Assembly: GCA_947647275.1 (NCBI GenBank)
Contig: CANSJQ010000002.1
Coordinates: 69,795-133,794, forward strand
DNA from: an uncultured Clostridiaceae bacterium
GTDB lineage: Bacteria; Bacillota; Clostridia; TANB77; CAG-508
Length of the DNA: 64,000 nt
Direction: 5' to 3'
In this document: piece after piece, positions 35,242-44,310 of the stretch
Layout of the letters: each line of letters opens with the position of its first letter
How positions within the stretch are numbered: position 1 is the stretch's first letter
Position numbers and translations under genes: made by a program
The notes under the pieces: model-generated
Seen by the model: the letters and a program-made list of their open reading frames with translations, nothing else
The model's database searches: none
What the model was told of the DNA's origin: nothing

Positions 35242-36123
35242 ATGAGTATTTTAGAACAATTAGAAAATAGTAGTAAAGAAATTATAATGTTATCAGAGGA
35301 TTTATTTATTAATCATTCTGAAATATTATATTTTCCACATCCATCTACTGGATTTTTTGATTTCTCTTACAAATCTTATAGATGGAAAGAATTAAATGAT
35401 AAGGGAAAACAATTACAATCAAAATTATATGATAAATATAATAAATTTCAAGAGATTATAGCATATTTGTTACAAAAACAAGTACCAAAAACAAAACAAT
35501 TATTTCAAAAATCTAATGAAATAGTTTTAGGATATATAGAGTATAGTAAAGATTTAAGGGGGGACAATACAACAATTTCAATAAATAAAGAAGTAAAGCA
35601 AAATATAGAACATATGATTAACATCATAAATAGCCTCTATGGAAAATCTAATACTAAAACTATATTAGTTCCAGATACAAATGCATTATTGAATAATAAT
35701 ATTTTATCTGAATGGGAATTTAAAGAATTTAATAAATTTGAATTATTGCTAATTCCAACTGTATTAGCTGAACTAGATAAATTAAAAAATGACAGAAGTA
35801 AACAAAATAGAAGTGATAATGCTAATAGTATAATAAGACAGATAAAAGAATTTAGAAGAAGAGGAAAATTAACAGAAGGAGTAACTGTCATTACTAATAA
35901 GATATATTTAAAATCTATCGCTGTAGAGCCTGATTTTAAAAATACATTGTCGTGGTTAGATACAAACAATCAAGATGATAGAATAGTAGCGTCTTTTTTA
36001 GAAGTTATAAGAAATTTTCCTAATAGTGATGTCAGGTTAGTAACTAGTGATATAAATTTACAAAATAAAATGGAATTTGCCGAATTGCCATTCATAGAAA
36101 CTCCTGAAAAAGTAAAATTATAA
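35242..36123 (+). CDS. PIN-domain protein, probable ribonuclease
   Basis: 293 aa. N-terminal ~140 residues are helical and unassigned. The C-terminal half is a PIN domain of the type found at the N-terminus of PhoH2: ILVPDTNALLNN (first Asp), PTVLAELDKLK (Glu), NNQDDRIVAS (Asp pair) and VRLVTSDINLQNKMEF (last Asp). These acidic residues bind the metal in PIN nucleases. AGGGTGATAAT precedes the start. It lies alone between repeats R2 and R3; no antitoxin gene is next to it. It could be an orphan toxin-like nuclease or a defence or regulatory RNase. Confidence 0.8.
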   Translation: MSILEQLENSSKEIIMLSEDLFINHSEILYFPHPSTGFFDFSYKSYRWKELNDKGKQLQSKLYDKYNKFQEIIAYLLQKQVPKTKQLFQKSNEIVLGYIEYSKDLRGDNTTISINKEVKQNIEHMINIINSLYGKSNTKTILVPDTNALLNNNILSEWEFKEFNKFELLLIPTVLAELDKLKNDRSKQNRSDNANSIIRQIKEFRRRGKLTEGVTVITNKIYLKSIAVEPDFKNTLSWLDTNNQDDRIVASFLEVIRNFPNSDVRLVTSDINLQNKMEFAELPFIETPEKVKL

Positions 36124-36150
36124 TATTTATTAAAAAATTTTTTGTATTAA

Positions 36151-36179
36151 TTGATTAATATAAAAAAATATTGTAGAAT
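36151..36179 (+). promoter_or_regulatory. Promoter of the 36244 small gene
   Basis: TTGATT, 17 bp, TAGAAT. Confidence 0.65.
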
Positions 36180-36243
36180 AGTAGCAACCTTTTCATTGAC
36201 AGAAAGGTAATCCTTACTTAAGGATGGAAAGGGGGTTACTTGT

Positions 36244-36345
36244 ATGTCTAGTTACGACCTTATCTTACAATTGATTGAGATGTTACTTGCTGAAAAAGAA
36301 AAGAACTTTCAATTAAGAGAAGATAAAAAGAATGACAAAGACTAG
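36244..36345 (+). CDS. 33 aa small peptide gene with converging antisense RNA
   Basis: Starts MSSYDLILQLIEMLLAEKEK and ends in a lysine/aspartate-rich tail; an amphipathic rather than transmembrane helix. AAGGGGG lies 10 nt before the ATG. The MSxYD start with a leucine-rich helix is reminiscent of short type I toxin-like peptides, but similarity is weak. It has its own promoter and terminator. GTTACGACC spanning codons 3-6 (36251-36259) is repeated at 36455-36463 in the converging RNA, which is therefore complementary to this start region. Confidence 0.55.
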   Translation: MSSYDLILQLIEMLLAEKEKNFQLREDKKNDKD

Positions 36346-36362
36346 GTTGCATACATAGTCGA

Positions 36363-36399
36363 AAGCAGGGTAGTTTTTACGGAGCTACCTTGTTTTTTT
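36363..36399 (+). terminator. Intrinsic terminator of the 36244 small gene
   Basis: CAGGGTAG, loop, CTACCTTG, then T7. Confidence 0.88.
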
Positions 36400-36401
36400 A
36401 A

Positions 36402-36485
36402 CAAAAAAATAGTATGTGCATTTACGGTACACATACCAGTTACATATATGTTTCGTTACGACCAACGACACATTTGCTTAAGCTA
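36402..36485 (-). ncRNA. Candidate antisense RNA 2
   Basis: Runs from the minus-strand promoter at 36491-36519 to the terminator GGTATGTG...CACATACT followed by ATTTTTTTG. About 80 nt. It contains GGTCGTAAC, the complement of the start region of the converging 33-codon gene. Confidence 0.6.
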
Positions 36486-36490
36486 CATAT

Positions 36491-36519
36491 ATAATAACAT
36501 ATTTTTTTGGAGCTGTCAA
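36491..36519 (-). promoter_or_regulatory. Promoter of candidate antisense RNA 2
   Basis: Minus strand TTGACA, exactly 17 bp, TATTAT. Confidence 0.78.
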
Positions 36520-36663
36520 ATGAATTTTAGTCCGATTGTTAATTAATATCTTATTATAGCTAATATTAGATAATATAATTTTAAAATATACTATTTTTTT
36601 ATTAAAAGTATTAAGTATAAAATATATAAATGTTAAGTTTGTGTTAAGTTCATTTTAGAGAAA

Positions 36664-36782
36664 TTAGAAAATTTTATCCCTTGTAAGTATTGAAAATATT
36701 ATATTTTTATTTTCACTCAAAATAATACAAAAAGCGAGTAAACGTTGATATACTAATGTTTACTCACTTTTTGATGGAGGCG
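36664..36782. repeat. ~120 bp repeat R3, directly downstream of tRNA-Cys
   Basis: Matches R1 and R2 in layout (CTTGTAAGTATTGAAAATATT, then a poly-T/A block and a hairpin). The hairpin is GAGTAAAC/GTTTACTC here and GAGAAAAC/GTTTTCTC in R1: a paired change that keeps the stem. Read on the minus strand it is followed by TTTTTG, so it also ends the tRNA transcript. Confidence 0.75.
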
Positions 36783-36848
36783 CCACCCGGATTTGAACCG
36801 GGGATCAGAGTTTTGCAGACTCGTGCCTTACCGCTTGGCTATAGCGCC
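36775..36848 (-). tRNA. tRNA-Cys (GCA)
   Basis: Acceptor GGCGCTA pairs with TGGCGCC, discriminator U, encoded CCA. Anticodon loop CTGCAAA gives GCA. The T loop TTCAAAT is normal. It is followed by an intrinsic terminator. Confidence 0.97.
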
Positions 36849-36861
36849 GAATATTATTATT

Positions 36862-36935
36862 TGGAGCAGGTAACGGGAATCGGACCCGTAACTAATCCTT
36901 GGCAAGGATTTATTTTACCACTAAACTATACCTGC
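36862..36935 (-). tRNA. tRNA-Gly (GCC) with C55 in the T loop
   Basis: Acceptor GCAGGTA pairs with TACCTGC, discriminator U, encoded CCA. Anticodon stem AATCC/GGATT with loop TTGCCAA gives GCC. The T stem ACGGG/CCCGT is perfect, but the loop reads TCCGATT, so position 55, almost always U (pseudouridine), is C. The D stem GTTT/AAAT is weak. Confidence 0.93.
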
Positions 36936-36975
36936 ATATGCTTATAAAAGCATATTTATAATAACAAAATTATAT

Positions 36976-38275
36976 TTAAAAGTCAAGACATGTTGGCAAA
37001 TTTTCAAAAAATTGGATCATATAACTTATTATATTTTTCTTTTTAATTTCATTTTTTACTACTATATCTATTGTTTCAATTATTTCTTCTTTATTTTTTA
37101 CTACTAAATTTCCTACCTTTTTCCCTTTTTCTAGTGGTGCTTCATATTCATATATACAATTTATCTCTACTTTTATATCTTTCTGAGTTCCTTTTTTTAT
37201 TGGAATTATTCTATTTTCTATATTTTCTAATTCTAATTCTATATTTTTTCTTTGTGCCTTATTTATATATATGCGACTCTCATTAATTTGTTTCCAATTT
37301 TCGAATTCTTTTTTTATAATTTCTTCTAGATTTATTCTTTCATATTCTTTAAATGCATATTCTATTAATTTTATACTATCTGATGTCCTTTGTTTTTTTG
37401 TATCTGCTCCTAGCACTACTGTTATTATTTGGTTTCCTTCCCTTGTACATGAAGTAACTAAACATCTCATTGCATTACCTGTGAAACCTGTTTTTACTCC
37501 ATTTACTCCATTTAAATTTCCTAATAATTCATTTGTATTAGTTATATTTCTATTAGCTCCATTTATATTTATTGTAGTACTTTTTGTATTTACTATATTG
37601 GCAAATTTAGAATTTTGTAGTGCATAATCTGTCAACACTGCTAATTCATATGCTGTAGTATAATGTTCTTCATTATCTAATCCATGTGGTGTTACAAAAT
37701 TAGTATTTTTTAAACCTAATTCTTCTGCTTTTTTATTCATAATGCATGCAAAACCTTCTACACTTCCCCCTATATATTCTGCAAGTGCTACTGCGCTATC
37801 GTTTCCGAGAGCGTAACATTAGGCCATATAACAAGTCATTTACTGTTACTTTATCATTTTCTTTTAATTTAAGACTTGAGCCTCCTGTATTAGCTGCTTT
37901 TTTAGATACTGTTATGGTATCTGTTAATTTAGCGTTTTCTAATACCACTATTGCTGTCATTATTTTAGTTGTTGATGCCATTGCCTTTTTTTTATGTTCG
38001 TTTTTACCCCATATCACTTTTTTTGTAGTTCTATCATATATTATTGCTGACTTAGAATTTAAAATAGGTTCTACACTTGGCTTTGTGGCTGATTCTACTA
38101 TTTCTTGCATTTCAATTTCATTTAGTTCTTCTTCATCTCCATCATCTGCATATATTGTTGGAGTACACATATTAATTAGCATTAATAATATTAATATGAT
38201 TTTTAATAAATTTTTTATATTATAGGCAATTGAATTTGCCTCCACGGTTTTAAATTTATTTTTTCTATGTAACAA
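36976..38275 (-). CDS. dacF: D-alanyl-D-alanine carboxypeptidase (DacF-like PBP5 family), requires a +1 frameshift at CGG
   Basis: Secreted penicillin-binding protein that trims pentapeptide stems; in spore-formers also tied to cortex. The start is uncertain: TTG 38273-38275 with AAGGTGAT is the best placed; GTG 38284 lacks a site. Signal helix, then SxxK in MASTTKIMTA. At LYGLMLRS the zero frame reads CGG AAA CGA TAG. Skipping the C at 37807 gives GNDSAVALAEYIGGSVEGF and joins the second half, so the SxN motif (SGN) is formed across the shift. KTG is in GVKTGFTGNA, and a C-terminal beta domain and amphipathic tail follow. Total about 432 aa. All three catalytic motifs survive only if the frame is shifted. 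Confidence 0.92.
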
Positions 38276-38488
38276 TGAAATCACCTTATATATTTTATTA
38301 TATAAAATGATTTTTATTACTAATTTTTAAATATAACATATTATAAATATTAGTGTAGGTACTTATCTCTAATATGAATTTATAAGAAAATTCATCAAAT
38401 TACGGCCTAAGTATATATTTTAACTTGCTATTTCCTATGAAGTATTGCCTATTAATCCCCTACATTTCATATTCAATTTATTTTATAT

Positions 38489-40069
38489 TTACCTCTCTTG
38501 TCTATTATGTGCTATTTCTTCTTCTAATTCTTCTGTTATAATTTCTACTATTTCTTTTTGTTCTTTTTCAGGGTATTGTTTTCTTTTTTCTTCAAACAAT
38601 TCTTGTGCTTTTTCTACATTTGGTTTTCCTTGTCTGTAATATCCCCATTTGCTTGCTAGTTCTTCATAGTTTACATTATCATGTGTATGTGTTTTTGTAT
38701 TTTTATTTCCATCTATATCTTTTGTTCTTATTTCATCATTTGGTAATATATCACCACTTTCATCTTCATGCTGTTTTGCTTCTTGATAGCCTTTTTCTAC
38801 ACTTCTATATCCTGTTTTATATTCCCCTGCTAAATCTCTTTCTTCTTTCTTCATGCTCCAAACATTATTTGTTTCTAACTCTCTATCTAGGCTATGGTTT
38901 CCTTCCACTCCTTCCCCTCCTATTGTCTTTCGTGGAGAATGATATACTTTTATTTCTCCATATGAGCCATTTTTTATAGAGAATGTTCCTTTTCCTATAT
39001 TAAACCTTGATAGTACATCATCTTTGGAAACTTTTCCATCGTGATCCACTTGATAGTTTGATTCTCTTGGATTGTTTCCTTCTTGATGGTCTTGTGAAAG
39101 TTCTAGTGGTACTACTGTTCCATCCTTTGCAATTGCTACAAATGAATATCTGGTCGTATTTACTTTGGCTTTTTTGCCATCACTATTCAATAAATTATCT
39201 CTATGATCTGATTCTATTACTCCCATTTGAATAAATTCTTTACCTTCTATTTCTGGCATTTTTCCATTTTGCTTTAATAGTTGTCCTAATGTTTTCATGT
39301 CTGTTACTTTATCCTTCATTTCTAGTTCTTGCTTTATATTTACATCTTTTAATGTACTTTGTTTTTTTATTTTTGGAATATTTAAAATGTTTCTTATTCT
39401 TTCCTGATTATCTGCGTTTTCCTTTTCTTCTCTTTCTTCTATTTTTTGGCTTAAATGTATAGTTGCTACTTTTGTAATTTCATAATTATCTTCTAATTGT
39501 AATATTCCTACTAATCTATTAATTTCTTTTTGTTGTTCTTCTTTTATCGATATTTCTTTTTTGCTTAAATCTATTGACATTACTACATCTCTTATTTGTT
39601 TTCCTATTTCATCTTCTAATTTTTTACTTTTAAAAATGATATTATTTTCTCTTATTTTCTTTATATATGTACCTATTTCTGTTGTTCCTAAATAGTATTT
39701 TCCTTTTTCTCCTAAGTCTACCATATATAATCCTAAAACTTTTCCTTTTATTTTTAGTCTTTCCATTAAGTAAATATCTTTTACGTTTTGCATTTCTTCA
39801 TTCTCTATTAGTTTTTGCTGTATTTTCTTCATATCATTTTCAAATTTTCTATCGCTTATTAAAAAACCTATTAGTTTATTATTAATTATATCAATAATAA
39901 GACATTCTTCTTTTAAACCTATTAATTCTTCTTGTGTAAAGTCTTTTGTATCTTCTATATATATTTTTTGTTTAGATTCTATATCTTCTGATACAAAGTA
40001 TTTTTTACTATTTGTTATTCCAATTATTCTTACTTTTCTCTTCTTTCCTATTAGCTCTTTTAAATCCAT
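38489..40069 (-). CDS. Unknown cytoplasmic protein, charged
   Basis: 526 aa, no signal peptide or membrane helix. Not recognised. It begins with a small beta-rich part (MDLKELIGKKRKVRIIGI) followed by long lysine/glutamate-rich helices (about 60-270), a globular segment with RYSFVAIAKDGTVVPLELSQ and VYHSPRKTIGGEG, and a very charged helical tail. AGGTGAT precedes the ATG. A terminator at 40095 separates it from the secretion cluster upstream, so it may be an accessory or effector-like gene with its own promoter. The spacer 38285-38488 shows no feature. Confidence 0.7.
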   Translation of the reverse strand: MDLKELIGKKRKVRIIGITNSKKYFVSEDIESKQKIYIEDTKDFTQEELIGLKEECLIIDIINNKLIGFLISDRKFENDMKKIQQKLIENEEMQNVKDIYLMERLKIKGKVLGLYMVDLGEKGKYYLGTTEIGTYIKKIRENNIIFKSKKLEDEIGKQIRDVVMSIDLSKKEISIKEEQQKEINRLVGILQLEDNYEITKVATIHLSQKIEEREEKENADNQERIRNILNIPKIKKQSTLKDVNIKQELEMKDKVTDMKTLGQLLKQNGKMPEIEGKEFIQMGVIESDHRDNLLNSDGKKAKVNTTRYSFVAIAKDGTVVPLELSQDHQEGNNPRESNYQVDHDGKVSKDDVLSRFNIGKGTFSIKNGSYGEIKVYHSPRKTIGGEGVEGNHSLDRELETNNVWSMKKEERDLAGEYKTGYRSVEKGYQEAKQHEDESGDILPNDEIRTKDIDGNKNTKTHTHDNVNYEELASKWGYYRQGKPNVEKAQELFEEKRKQYPEKEQKEIVEIITEELEEEIAHNRQER

Positions 40070-40094
40070 ATTATCACCTATAAATATTATAATC

Positions 40095-40125
40095 TAAAAA
40101 ATAGGCAGAAACAAGTCCTGCCTAT
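40095..40125 (-). terminator. Intrinsic terminator at the end of the secretion cluster
   Basis: ATAGGCAG and CTGCCTAT pair; on the minus strand TTTTTTAG follows. Confidence 0.82.
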
Positions 40126-40144
40126 TAACTTTCCAAAATGGAAA

Positions 40145-41470
40145 TTATATTTCAAATGACATTATAAAGTTAGTTCCTTCTAGTAGTTTTATTATTATAT
40201 TATAGTTATATTCTTCTTTAGTATTTAATGCATTTTGTATATTTACTTTATATGTATATATGTCTGTATCTACCATTGTATATGATTCTATATTTATAAT
40301 GTTATTATTATATACACGTTGTTTTATATAATTTTCAAATATTTGTAATGTACTAAAATTGTTGTTTCTAAATGTATTATCTAATTTATTATATGCTGAT
40401 TTATAGTCTTTCATATTAAGCATTTCGAAGAATTTTCTTACATTTTCTGCTCCTTTATCTACTGTTTTTAATTTTGCATATTCTTCTACTAGTTCTTCAT
40501 TTTCAATTGTATAATTATCTAATTGTACAGTGTAATTCATTAATGCTATTTCTTTAAAAATATATACAAATCCATGTGTATCTTCACACACATATATTGT
40601 GTAATTATCTTTTTTTACTATTTTATATTTACTTATAGACACTTGTATATCTTTCTTCTCTTGTGCATAACTATTAAATTCGTCAAATGTTGAAAATCTA
40701 TTTTTTTTGTATTCTTCTTCTAATAGACTATATGCTAGCTTAGTATTACTTTTCATTAATTTAATATAATTATTTAAATAATATTTAGGCATTTGATTTT
40801 CTGATATATTTGTATATTTAAATTGATTATAGTCATTTTTCTCTATACTATTTTCTGATATTTTTATATCTCTCGTTTGCATAATTTTACTATAATTATA
40901 TTTTTCCAAATAATCGCTTAAAAATATTGAAAATGTATTATTTTCTGAGTCTGTTTTTATAACTATATTAAACTCTTCATTTCCTATAAATGCATATACT
41001 ATATAAATATCTATATTGGCTGATTTATCATATATATATACTTTATCTATAGTATTTTGATAATCTTTATATTTTCTTGCCATATTAATTATAGTATCAT
41101 CAACATTTTTATTTGAATTTTTATATTCATTATCTAACATATAATTAATTATTTGTAAACCTTCTTTTTGAAATGCCTTTTTTGCAGTTTCTTCATCTAT
41201 AAGTGTTGTGTCATATTCCATATCTCCATTTGTTTCTTTTATATAAGAGGTTATTTCTGAAACTATTTTTTCTATTACAAAGTATTTATTTTTATTATCT
41301 AATAGCTTAATTTCTTCATCATTTTCATATAATACTTGTTGCTCAAAATCTGTTTCATATTTATGGTTATCTGTATTAAAATATTTATTTATAACAACTA
41401 GCATTATTAAACATATTATTATGATTATAATAACTATTATACTTAATACTAAAATTTTATTATTATTCAT
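40145..41470 (-). CDS. Membrane-anchored protein of the secretion cluster, NTF2-like repeats
   Basis: 441 aa. One N-terminal helix (about 6-28), the rest extracytoplasmic. Two parts resemble each other and the 44311 protein: IKLMKSNTKLAYSLLEEEYKKNRFSTFDEF and FEMLNMKDYKSAYNKLDNTFRNNNFSTLQIFENYI, the AYxLL...F.T...F pattern of small NTF2-like domains. VirB8-type T4SS proteins also have an NTF2-like periplasmic fold, so a VirB8-like role is possible but not proven. Eighteen nt after the wall hydrolase gene; last gene of the T4SS row. Confidence 0.65.
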   Translation of the reverse strand: MNNNKILVLSIIVIIIIIICLIMLVVINKYFNTDNHKYETDFEQQVLYENDEEIKLLDNKNKYFVIEKIVSEITSYIKETNGDMEYDTTLIDEETAKKAFQKEGLQIINYMLDNEYKNSNKNVDDTIINMARKYKDYQNTIDKVYIYDKSANIDIYIVYAFIGNEEFNIVIKTDSENNTFSIFLSDYLEKYNYSKIMQTRDIKISENSIEKNDYNQFKYTNISENQMPKYYLNNYIKLMKSNTKLAYSLLEEEYKKNRFSTFDEFNSYAQEKKDIQVSISKYKIVKKDNYTIYVCEDTHGFVYIFKEIALMNYTVQLDNYTIENEELVEEYAKLKTVDKGAENVRKFFEMLNMKDYKSAYNKLDNTFRNNNFSTLQIFENYIKQRVYNNNIINIESYTMVDTDIYTYKVNIQNALNTKEEYNYNIIIKLLEGTNFIMSFEI

Positions 41471-41488
41471 ATTTTATCTCCTATTTTT

Positions 41489-44288
41489 TTATGGAACTCT
41501 TAATATTTTTACTATTCTATTTGTTGTATGACCTGATGTACTTGTTTCTCTAGCTGCAATACTTGCATTTCCTCCACAGTTATAAACTATTGGTCTATTT
41601 CCATTCATTGAACCTGCATATATTTCTACGTGTCCATTGTAGCATAATATATCTCCTGCTCTTGCATTTTCAATGCCTCTTATTTCTTGCCATCCTTCTG
41701 GATTACGTATAAATGTTGAAGAGCTCCATTGACTCATTCCTTCTCTAAACCTTGAACTTCTATATCCTGAGTTTAAAATTACCCATGTAACATATGAACT
41801 ACAATCTATAGTTTTTGTTCTATAATTAGGTACATTTACTCCTGCTTGTGCATACCTATATCCATTTTCTCTAACATATTTATGTACTGCCTCTGCTGCT
41901 TGGATCATATTAGCTGATCCTTCTAATTCTCCTGAAATTGTTTCTCCTAGATAATCGTAATTTGTGTAGAAAATGTGAGTATTTGGATCTTCAAATATAT
42001 ATACATAGAATGGGTGACTTTCTTCTGGAGAAGTTGGCATTCCTGCACTTATTGCAGATCTTCTTGTTCTAAACCAAAATGCGCCTCTAGTAGTATCTCC
42101 ACCTGCAATTACACTATCTACTGCTCTTTTAGTTTTCTCTGAGGGTACAGCTCTTGCCAAATGTCCATTTGCTACACAAGTAAATTGATTTGCTTGATAT
42201 ATAACTGCTGGTATTGTGTTTGGAAATTTAGGTGATTTTACTCTATTTAAAACTACGCATGCTACATGTCCAATTTCTGGCTCACTACTTCCACCAGCTT
42301 CTGCTTCACATAGTTTATATAATAATTCTAAATCTTCTTCATCTACTTCTTCATATTCTATATCATCATCTTCATATGGATTATAATCATCTCTACCATA
42401 TGGTAAATCTAAATCTTCATTATCTGGAAGGGTCATTAGAAATTTCATATGGTCTATTAAACCTTGCATTCTTACTTTATATTGGCTAGTGTAATCTTCT
42501 TCTGCCTCTACAGAATCATTTCCTTCAATATTTTCTCCAAGCACACCATATAGCATATCTGCTTTATTTAATAGTTCATTTAATGGTTTGTCTTCAGCTT
42601 TTGAACTATTAGGTTTTTTATATCCTACATTTGTTCCCTCTCTTACAAATTCTGCTCTTTCTGCACAAATCTCTGAACGGTGTGGATTTCTATAACAATC
42701 GTCATAGTAACATTTTCCTTCTTCATTACGCAATAATCCTAAAAACTGTTTAGATTTTTCTACTGATTTTGCTAATATTGGTGGATTATATGTTGTAACT
42801 GTTGTTGTAGTTTGAGTATATGATATTTTCTGTACTAAAAATGTATCATACCATTTCTCTGGTATAGTTATAGTCTCTACTCCTCCTGCTGGACTTTCTA
42901 CTTGTTGCTCTCCTGCTTCGCGGTGATTTCCAAGAGTTGGTGGCAATGGAAAAGTTTCTTTGATTGGTCCATTTTCTTCTGTTGTAACTTCAACATTTGT
43001 AGTATACTCAAATTCTTCATACCAACTCCATGTATTTGCATATGTTATTTCTAAGTGTGGATCTGAAGTTGTTGTAATTACTATTGATCTTTTCTTTTTA
43101 GTTTTTTCACCTGTTTTTGTTGCACCTGATGTTGAACTACTACTTTCATTTTCATAACTTTCATACTTTTCTTCTACTTCTGTTACATCTCTTATTACTG
43201 TACTATCATCTTGTACTACTAGGTCTATTTCTGTTTGCCTTGCAAGCATTGCTACATGGTATACAAACTCGGGACTTCCCGTTATTTCACATAAACTTAA
43301 TAAAAACTCGTATGGCATTGTATATTTTGAAATATATTCTTTATAATCTATATGTTCTTCTCCTTCAACTATTACTTCAGTTGAATCTGCTCCCACTCCT
43401 AACTTTTGATTTAACCAGTCTTGTACGTCTGAAAACCATTTATTTATCGAATTTGATATATCTCCTTCTATTTTTTCAATAGTTTTAACTTTTGCAATAA
43501 CTATATTTCCTTCTTCGTCTAAAGTATATCTATATCTTATCTTCTTATTGTTTGAACTTTTTAGTTCTTCCCATTGTTCTGGTGTTACATATTGCATTTG
43601 TACATAATCTTTACCACTTATTTCTTTTATATATTCATCATTGCCTACTTGCAAAGCTCCACTTGTATCTGCTGTTGGTTTTGTTCTATATAAATATACT
43701 CCTCCATCAATCCAATTATCATTATGTGGATTTACAAGTTCAGTTCCTCTTCTTCTATGTATACTTTGTGTTATTAAATCTGCTTTTATAAATTCTCCAA
43801 TATATTTTTCTATTTGTTCTTTATCTTCTTTATATGTAGAATCTGTTAATATTTTTTCTACTAGCTCTCTTTCAGTTAATTTTGCATCTTTATCTTTATA
43901 TTTTATATTTCCTAATAATTTTAAATTTTTTAGTGTAATTCCTAAGTTTTCTAGTTGTCTGATATATTCATCTACTAAGGTGGCTTTAGTTTTTTCTTCT
44001 TCACCGAGTTTCTTCGTTGGTATATATGAATTCTATTTCTTTATCTAGCTTTATCCAGTAATCATCAGTCATGTTTTTCCAAAAACTTGTAACGGATGTT
44101 GTTAAGTTTGATGATAACTCTATTAATTTGCTTTCTACTGTCATAATTATTGCATAAAATGACATAGCTATTAATATTACTGCTAAACTTCCTGCAAATA
44201 TTGGTATTAATATTTTTCTTTTGAGTTTATTTTTTATTTTATTTTTTTCTTTATCTGCTTTTTCTCTTAGCTTGTCTTTTATTCCCAT
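41489..44288 (-). CDS. T4SS-associated SleB / NlpC-P60 cell wall hydrolase, requires a +1 frameshift at CGG
   Basis: About 932 aa. Starts MGIKDKLREKADKEK (GGTGGTGA site), membrane helix (about 28-50), then EFIYTNEET, CGG, TGA. Skipping the C at 44006 gives GEEEKTKATLVDEYIRQLEN and an open frame for about 117 codons to the ATG of the downstream part. The C-terminal region has a SleB-type hydrolase domain (LCEAEAGGSSEPEIGHVACVV, FTCVANG) and an NlpC/P60-type domain with Cys in KTIDCSSYVTW and His in NGHVEIYAG. Such two-domain enzymes open the wall for conjugation machines. Without the shift the membrane anchor is made alone and the catalytic domains lose signal and anchor. Confidence 0.9.
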
Positions 44289-44310
44289 ATTTCACCACCC
44301 ATCTTATGAT

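Noticed and set aside
36862..36935. tRNA-Gly acting as a four-base (CGGN) frameshift suppressor
   Set aside because: Its anticodon loop has the normal seven bases and reads GGC/GGT, while three of five sites need GGA.
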